64,000 nucleotides of DNA, from NCBI GenBank assembly GCA_963989385.1, contig OZ022500.1:108603842-108667841 (forward strand), written 5' to 3'. The position numbers and the translations under genes were made by a program. The DNA is from Ctena decussata. Taxonomy: Eukaryota > Mollusca > Bivalvia > Lucinida > Lucinidae. Below the pieces are notes generated by a model, which was given only the letters and a program-made list of their open reading frames with translations, was not told where the DNA came from and ran no database searches. Positions 56,646 through 64,000 of this stretch are shown in pieces. Each line of letters opens with the position of its first letter. Positions within the stretch are counted from its first letter, which is position 1.

Positions 56646-57835
56646 AGCGTGTGTATAAAGTGTATCATTGTGTTATGTCAAACGTCAGTTGCTAACGTTT
56701 TTAAAATGACGGTGCAATCGACAGAGTTTTGTTTGAACCATTGACGGCTATTTTGGAGAGTTCCCGACTTTTCTGGTTTAGAAATAGATTAAAAATGAAA
56801 ACGCAAGACAAACCTGTTAATAATTTTAGATGGAATGAGCTCGGGTTCGCTGGTGGGTCACTGTTTTTATCAAACCGCCCAAAAGTAAACCGATGGACGG
56901 TGCAGCCGCCACAAAACAACTAAAGGATAGACAAAGGGGGAATGATATGGAATAACTTCCTTTTTGTGTATTTTTATCGATGTGTATACGCCGAAAAAAG
57001 AAAAATCATTATTATGATGAAAAAGCGATGAAAAGATCAGACTTTTTATGTGTTTCCATCAATAATGTAGAGACTGAGAAATCTCTGTAAAGCAGAGATG
57101 AAGGTTTCCACTTTTCACATGTAGATTTCTCCGGCTGAACAGAGTCGCGGCCCTTCACTTCCACCGTCTCACGTCTAATTAGCCGGCTACTGTATCAATA
57201 GCTGTAACTCAGCCTGTCATGACCGGACACTTTTATTGTTACATTGCGCTCTATTGACGCCTCTGTCGTTAATCAGGACTACTTTATTAGATTTCAGACA
57301 AGCTGGAAACTCTAGCGTTCAATCGGTTAGCTATAATCAGATCATCAAGTGTGGCACAAAGGACCAGTCAATATGTCATCATTTATATAGCTCTGCTGTA
57401 AATTGCCTGTTACCCAACTTGATTGCCGGTCGAAGTGACCACATAATCGTTTATATGCTTGTTGCCTGACACTCTGGCGAACGCACCACAGATTTCAGCA
57501 TTTTTTCAGACTGCGTTTGGATATGTGCCAATAAATAGAAACCACCTCCATATAATAGCCAGATTTTGGATTGCCAAACGGTTAATATGATTTCCGTTGC
57601 GTGAAATGGAACATTAAGGCATGTGTGTGGCTGGTCTTAGTCTGTCCTGTCCGTCCTAATGGACTTTTTAACGCCAATTATAGGACTGGTACTTTGCGCT
57701 CACATCCCTTCACTTTTATGCCATCCCAAACGTAGTTCTTGTAGAGGGGTCGAGTATGGTAAAAACACTTAAAACAGAGAATTAAATTATTTGAGGATGA
57801 CTTACAGGTTTTAGAAAACACGCCCTTCCATAAAG
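56646..57835. other. Unassigned sequence
   Basis: Opposed short frames at 56701-56923 and one at 57236-57469 have no domain. Confidence 0.4.
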
Positions 57836-57895
57836 GAGCCCCGGTAACTCAGTAGGTTAAGCGCTGGCTTGCTGATCTAGCCTTAGTTGCTATGG
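57836..57895 (+). repeat. tRNA-derived SINE fragment (CCGGTAGTTCAG type)
   Basis: GAGCCCCGGTAACTCAGTAG and TTAAGCGCTGGCTTGCTGAT then breaks off before box B. Confidence 0.75.
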
Positions 57896-59060
57896 TAACA
57901 CACATATGACGTCATTGGTATCAGAACATGGCGTATAGTGTATGCCATGTTCTGCCAATTTATCAATTTATTACAAACTGAAATTCTTATAAAAGAAACT
58001 TTAGATTTTTCTCAAACAATTATTTATTTTCAATTCATTTAATTCCGTGAATCAATAAAAATTATGAATGCATGGTAAACATGTTTAAACTTGACTAGTG
58101 TAAAATTATCAATAGATAAATGAAGATTTTCAGAAAAAGTCCACATTTACAAAACACAAATAATGAAAGTCACCGGAAACAAGGAAAGCAAAAGGAAAAG
58201 ATATCGCACGATAAAACGCAACATAATATTTTTTTGATAGAAGAAAGAGCAACCGCCACAGAAGAACTGCCTTCGAGCGGTCAGTAGGAAAAAACATACT
58301 TGGCGCGTTTAAGTTAACTTAAGGCATGCAATCTCGCATTTAATAGCTACTACAGAAAACAAAACCAGAGTACTCCTGATACTGCATGATACAACAGTTT
58401 CGTTTATCATGAAGGAGACTGCGATATTTTGCGTCTTCCAAATAAAGCGACGCATTATCAGGGCACGGTGACATACATCACTGTCTTAATAAACAAGCCA
58501 TCTGACTTATTCTCGCTTGCTTTTAAAATTTAACTAGTCTAATGGAACAACTCTAAACACTGCCATTAACGGTAATTATTTCTATTGCAAACCTTAGATC
58601 AATAATACTTTATGTTGAATTTGGACTGGAGACCAACAAGAATGCTTGTAGGACAAATACGATCAGCGAGGACCTTGGCTAGCTTGCGCGCACACTAAGT
58701 CTGCTTATGGTTGTCACAGTTTGCAACACCGATTACAAATAATTCATAAAACAAAGAATCCAAGTAGTAGCTCTGATTAGTTTTCGCGGATTTGCATTGA
58801 TCTGAGTCTGCGTTTCTGACCAAAGGCACCCTGTGCAAGCGGCTTACCCAGTTGTCTTGCCATTAGCTCAGAAACTTAACGACAGTATGATATAACTAGT
58901 TAACAAGCAAAGAAAGACTAGATCATAAAAGTAAATTAAGGGCAATTGTTTTAAATGTAGCCTGATTTACAGATTATAGTAAAAATGTTGAGCCCGCCAT
59001 GACTTATCCGATGTAATAAAAAGCTACTGATGGATTAGACGAGCTCTTGATATTGAAACT
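57896..59060. other. Unassigned, with family B and A remnants
   Basis: A family B end (GAACTGCCTTCGAGCGGTCAGTA) at about 58265-58287 and family A-like scraps near 58785-58815 (GCGGATTTGCATTGATCTGAG). No gene. Confidence 0.45.
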
Positions 59061-59298
59061 TGAATCGCGACACGAGAAAACCAACAAAGTGGTTGTGCGC
59101 CCAGTGCAGCCTTAGATCAGCCTGGGCATCTGCATAGTCTGATCATACTCGTCTCTAAGCGCTTGAAGGGTAGCTTAGGGTCTGAGCTACCTTCATGCGG
59201 ACAGCGAGGACTCTGATCAGACAGGGCGGATGCCCAGGCTGATCTGAGTCTGCGCTGGGCGCACAACCACTTTGTTGGTTTTCTCGTGTCGCGGCTCA
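59061..59298. repeat. Family A palindromic element, copy 8
   Basis: TGAATCGCGACACGAGAAAA to GTGTCGCGGCTCA, very close to the palindromic consensus. Confidence 0.9.
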
Positions 59299-59984
59299 AT
59301 TGATGACATCGCTTTATTATTAGTTGGAATTCGAAGCTGGTATTCAGACAAACTCGAGGAAGATTATAAACATATACTCGTCAAGAGAGTTGGCTGTATT
59401 CCGTTTCATTTAAGGTGCCATGTATCTGTGCTTCTGTAGGTCTGTAATTCACCATGTAATCTACACGATCCTCTGGGACCTTCAAAACAACTACAGAGGC
59501 ACCAATGAACTCCGGCATCTAGAATCTCATATAAGCTGCGAAACAGAATTCTTCTGAATTTTCTTAATTCTAACATCTAATCAGTTTAAGATGTTTCGAC
59601 AAACTGATACATTGCATCAATAGTTTCTTGTCGTACTGTGTACTAAAACAGCTCTAGCAAACCCAACTAATGTCTAGGAGAAGAACTAAATAAGCAAGTT
59701 GCTTTCGTTCCGATCCTAATAAATTGTGTATGTTGTACGAAAATCGAGAAATGAATATAATGTCTATGTAATTATTACCCAAAATTAGAGCGATAGATTG
59801 GCATTTCTGTATTTAACTTCCGCAGTATAGCTAAATCCCAAACGTTAAAAAGAATAAAAAATATGATGAGCAGTTCTCAGCAGGCAACGAACATGTCTCC
59901 GAGCCACCCTAGGCCGACATAGTTTCCGAGATGCAGCAGTCGCGGATATCAGGTAAGTCTTGTGATAGTGGACCAAAACAAAGA
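59299..59984. other. Unassigned sequence
   Basis: Nothing recognised. Confidence 0.35.
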
Positions 59985-60219
59985 TGAGCCGCGATACGAC
60001 AAAACCAACAAAGTGGCAGATGCGCCACACTAATACTCATATCAGCCTGGGCATCCAGGCTGATGCCAGTCTTTGCTGTGCGCATGGAGCAAGCTTTGAT
60101 CCTAAGCTATCCTTTAAGCACACAGCTAAGACTCTGATCAGACTATGCGAATGCCCAGGTTGATCTGAGTCTTCGCAGGGCGCACATGCCACTTTGCTGG
60201 TCTGTCGTGTCGCGGCTCA
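59985..60219. repeat. Family A palindromic element, copy 9
   Basis: TGAGCCGCGATACGACAAAA to GTCGTGTCGCGGCTCA; a CATATCAGCC variant in the left half. Confidence 0.9.
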
Positions 60220-61329
60220 GATATCCTCGACCGAGCTACGTCAGCCTCCATGATCCGCAAATGACGACAGCAAAGACATCAGGAAGAATATGCTCAATGC
60301 TACAAGAAAAGATGTAGACTAGAGATAGCCCATTTATGTTTTGTTTCATGTTTATTTATAACATACACCATACCAATTTTCTTTTTCAACATAAAAGAAC
60401 TATCTTTTGATAGTTATAAATGCTAAATATTTTATTCACAAAGCTAAAGATTTAGAGATAAATTATAGTATTCGAGAGGGCTGAAATTTACAAGTGAAGT
60501 AAATGTTATCCTTTGAACCTATTCGATTCTACGAGAAACTGCAACAAGCCAAAATTATCTAAAAGATTGGAAGCCAAAAATTACGCCAAGATTCATATCA
60601 CTATGACGTCAGTATTCGGATTAAATTATTTGAGTCAAAAAAACATTACTAGGTTAATAAGGTTATTTCAAATTAGGTAATTAGGTTACTTTAAATCAGT
60701 GAATTTAAGTTTCTATTTTTGAATTTAGCTATTTTCAGTAGTTATAAACTGCTGACAGATAAAACTAGTGTATAAAACATCATAATGAATATAGGATCAC
60801 CATAATAATAATACACCGTAATGAATGTAGGATTTCAACTTCGTATGCACTAAAATTAATTGTTTCAAGATTAATGCCTGGCGCTATATTATAGCAAAAA
60901 TGTATTTACTGTATTTGTGGTCATCGAATGTTATATCTAAAAGTCTACATGTTTACGGAAATTTAAACTATAGAAAGTGTGTCTTTTGAATATACAAATC
61001 TTATGCTGAAGTCTCAATAATCAGTTTTGGTAAATAGCAACAGTTCCATACTGCAAGTCAAGGAAAGTCATTCTAAACAAGAAAAAAAAAACTGACTCAA
61101 ATTCATCAGCGGCTTCTCTGAAAGGAACTTTATTTCCGTCATTTAAAAAAAAATGCTAGAAAATCTGGCGGAATACCAATTTCCAATATTTACACCCGTG
61201 TTTTAACTGTGTTGAAACCCTGTGTCAGCGATTCTGTCGCACTGCGACAATTAAAAATAGAAGTAAACCAACGTAAAATGCTGTCGATTACAACATAGTA
61301 AAGTCTGATTAGGTATATAACAATACCCA
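60220..61329. other. Unassigned AT-rich sequence
   Basis: No gene; short AGGTTA runs near 60650-60690. Confidence 0.4.
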
Positions 61330-61860
61330 TTAAATTTATATGCAACCTCACTCTTGTTTCTGGTCTAGATTAATACGCATTCAATGCATTTGCAACCTCA
61401 CTCTTGTTTCTATGCAAATTAATGCGCATTCAATGCATATTTAACCTCAATGTTGTTTCTGATCCAATTTAATACGCATTCAATGCATTTGCAACCTCAC
61501 CCTTGTTTCTGATCCATATTAATACGCATTCAATGCATATGCAACCTCTTGTTTCTGATCCATATTAATACGCATTCAACGCATATGCAACCTCACTCTT
61601 GTTTCTATGCAGATTAATAAACTTTTAGTTCATATGCAACCTTACCCTACTTCTGATGCAGATAAATACACATTAAGTTCATATGCCACCTCATTTGTGT
61701 TTCTGAGGCAGATCGAAACATAAAATATATATGCAAGCTCACTCTATTTCTGATGCAGATAATACGCTTCAAATTCATATGAAAGCTCACTCATACATGA
61801 ATTCAATTTTTGCAGCTTAATACACATTATAGTCACATGCAACCTCACTCTCAATCCTGG
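61330..61860. repeat. 50-bp tandem array, about ten units
   Basis: TGCAACCTCACTCTTGTTTC recurs about every 50 bp from 61341 to about 61838 with TTAATACGCATTCAATGCAT between; units decay toward the right end. Confidence 0.9.
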
Positions 61861-63053
61861 CTTTTACTTGCTTAAAAAAAAACAGAAAGAGCGACTCCTT
61901 GTAGCTTGAAGTTTCATCCACTTCCTGGAGCACCGTCTGTGACGCTATTATCTCTCTTCTCGAAAGTTTTAGAAATTCAAGAATGTCTGGGTATAAATGT
62001 CAGTTCTTATTTTCGATTTAACGATTTAATCATGTCATTCGAAACAATACAAAAATTGTTGTAACCGCACTGCCGCCGGTAACGACACGGTCCAACAAAC
62101 AATAAAAAAGAAAGATGCAAATACTTATTCAGATAATGCAAACGTGTTATTGAAATTATCTGCTGGAGAGAAAGAAACTTAGGGTAAACATTAATTTTGA
62201 ATTGTTTTAAAAAATGCAAAATTGGAGAAAGGGCCTTTGCTTTTTATAAATCAAAATACCACTTTTATCATTGTTTTATTATTATCCCTTAAATGTGTAA
62301 CCAGTGGTCAAGGCAATTAAATAAAAGCAATATCATTCCAAAATTATCGTTTGGTGTTACAAGACATGTGACATGTTCTAAAGTATTAGTCTTTGCAAAG
62401 AACAAAAGCTCAAATCATCTTGTGCAGCTGTGAAAGCACATTATAACAGAAATATGTTATATCTTCCTTTATACGAGTCATCGTGTGCAGCCATGATAGC
62501 ACAGTATAGTATAACAGAAATATATTATATACATGTATTCCTTTATACTCGTACACTGACGACCATTGGAATCCCTAAAATCTTCTTTTGCTGATCCTAA
62601 TATTTAAAGATTAATAATGCAAAAAGACGATGATTGCCGAAAACGTAATGGGAACGTCACCCTATGCATAATACTGATAGTCTTTAGGACATATCATTCA
62701 ATAGAACATTCAGAAATCATGCGATGAAAACGGTGCAGTCTTTTACAAATGTCAGTGACCACAACCACAAGTATTTTATCGCATTCACAGATACGACGTC
62801 AACGTTTAATCATGTTCCTGAGATAATAAAACTAAATCTGGAAAAATATGGTTTCTGATAATAGCTCAATAACTCATCAAACAATAGTGGAATAGAAAAC
62901 AAACATGTTTCAAGTTTTGTTTACAAACGGTTAATTCAGTTTTATGAGTCCCAGTGCAATGATTTAAAACGATATTTTAGGGATTAAATTGTTACAAACC
63001 TTCTACAAAACTTCACACACACACAAAACGGAAATATTAAGCTTCAACCCATT
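61861..63053. other. Unassigned sequence
   Basis: Short direct repeat near 62420-62530 (GTGCAGC.(C)ATGATAGCACA and ATAACAGAAATAT). No gene. Confidence 0.4.
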
Positions 63054-63291
63054 TGAGGCGCGACATGGCAAAACCAACAAAGTGGTTGTGCGCCTAGCGC
63101 AGACTTAGATCAGCCTGGGCATCCGCACAGTCTGATCAGAGTCTTCGCAGTCCGCACGGAGATAGTTGAGACCCTTGGCTACCCTTTAAGCCGCTAACGA
63201 AGAGTCTGATCAGACTTTGTGGATGCCCAGGCTGATCTGAGTCTGCACTGGGCGCACAACTACATTGTTGCCTTTCTCGTGTCGCGGCTCA
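63054..63291. repeat. Family A palindromic element, copy 10
   Basis: TGAGGCGCGACATGGCAAAA to GTGTCGCGGCTCA, full length, bordered by ATTT on the left and TTTG on the right. Confidence 0.9.
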
Positions 63292-63868
63292 TTTGTCTTG
63301 TATATATTGCTAGGAAAGAGAATCCGTAATCATTGCAAGGTCTACAACAATATCATGACGCCTACTGTTCCACTTCTGATCAAAAATTTGTTGTGGAACT
63401 AATAGGCTGCTCCGAAGAGATGGTCATCTATGTGTAGCCGCATCTCGCACATATTATTCATGTTATGGGGGAATGGAGGTTTCAATGCCGGTTTATGGTA
63501 AAATTGTCGGCGCCCTGTGGGACTGGTATAAACGTTGGCGTCAGTAAAAAAAGACCGCTAATCTTTAAAAAATGCAGCATATCTCTCGTTCAGCAAAGCT
63601 AAACGCATGTTCGACCATGGAGCGGATTTACACATCCATGGCACTAGATCTTTCTTTCTCTATTGTAGTCGTATTCCGGTTAACATATTCCTGAGAATAA
63701 AGACTTTCTTGACAAAAGTTCCATTTTATGATAATCGGCTTGAAGCTTTTCTGCTATTATACAACTGACAAGGTAACCATGAAAAGTTCTCGTAGCACTA
63801 TACAATTTGCTTTACAAGTCCATGCTCCACTTCTGTTGGCAATTTTGGGAAGAAAAGTCGACCACATT
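63292..63868. other. Unassigned sequence
   Basis: Nothing recognised before the repeat at 63869. Confidence 0.35.
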
Positions 63869-64000
63869 TTAGCTCACCTGAGTCAGAGCCTCCGGGGGAG
63901 CTTAATAATAGTTAAGACAGGCTTCATCCGTCCGTCGTCCGTAAACAATTTAAAACGACTTCTTTTCTGAAACCACTTGGCCGATTGTTTCAGCGGTCTG
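63869..64000 (+). repeat. Start of a second TTAGCTCACCTGAG composite element, cut by window end
   Basis: TTAGCTCACCTGAGTCAGAG, GTCCGTCGTCCGT and AAACGACTTCTTTTCTGAAACC match the 5' end and first unit of 50996-52805. Confidence 0.85.

Overview
This is a stretch of animal nuclear genome, AT-rich, intron- and repeat-dominated, with no operons, no bacterial-type coding density and no rRNA. The repeat content suggests a bivalve mollusc, most likely a heterodont clam. It includes palindromic elements whose ends read GAGCCGCGACACGAG, composite elements opening with TTAGCTCACCTGAGC, GGAC-rich tails and several tRNA-derived SINEs. The species assignment is inference from repeat style, not from a marker gene.

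Only one protein-coding gene can be supported. It lies on the minus strand: an exon with TM3 (13008-13107) and a terminal exon with TM4 to the C-terminus (9245-10052) of a rhodopsin-family, peptide-type GPCR. They join through the DRY motif across a 2955-bp intron whose best donor is GC rather than GT. The exon(s) for the N-terminus, TM1 and TM2 were not found and may lie upstream (higher coordinates) or outside the window. The intron holds a tandemly duplicated 579-bp repeat, each copy opening with a near-perfect hairpin, plus one palindromic element and two SINEs.

The rest of the window is almost wholly repeats, and its main theme is fold-back DNA. There are ten copies of one 160-240-bp palindrome (family A). 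There are two large inverted duplications (arms of about 0.55 kb at 1655-5105 and about 1.6 kb at 45283-49698). About ten further unrelated hairpin elements of 75-1100 bp are scattered between them. Other layers are: a 916-bp mariner-type non-autonomous element that split a TCTA microsatellite; a recently active 200-400-bp dispersed repeat (family B); three further dispersed families (C, D and the 18-bp-TIR fold-back); four tRNA-headed SINE types, two copies with clear target-site duplications; composite elements built of 145-185-bp tandem units (25143-26805, 32700-33560, 33617-34615, 50996-52805); and short-period satellites (52 bp at 56382, 50 bp at 61340).

Region by region: 1-8.5 kb, inverted repeats and family B; 8.5-13.1 kb, the GPCR locus and its repeats; 13.2-19.1 kb, mariner-type element and several nested fold-backs; 19.1-25.1 kb, mostly unique AT-rich DNA with family C/D copies; 25.1-26.8 kb, TIR composite element; 27.9-30.9 kb, tandem duplications and GC-rich hairpins; 31.4-36.4 kb, SINEs and composite tandem elements; 37-41 kb, duplicated palindromes, SINEs, family C complex; 43-50.1 kb, family A/B and the giant inverted duplication; 51-53.5 kb, composite element; 54-64 kb, mostly unique with satellites and three family A copies. 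Most open reading frames outside the GPCR lie in repeats or are random.
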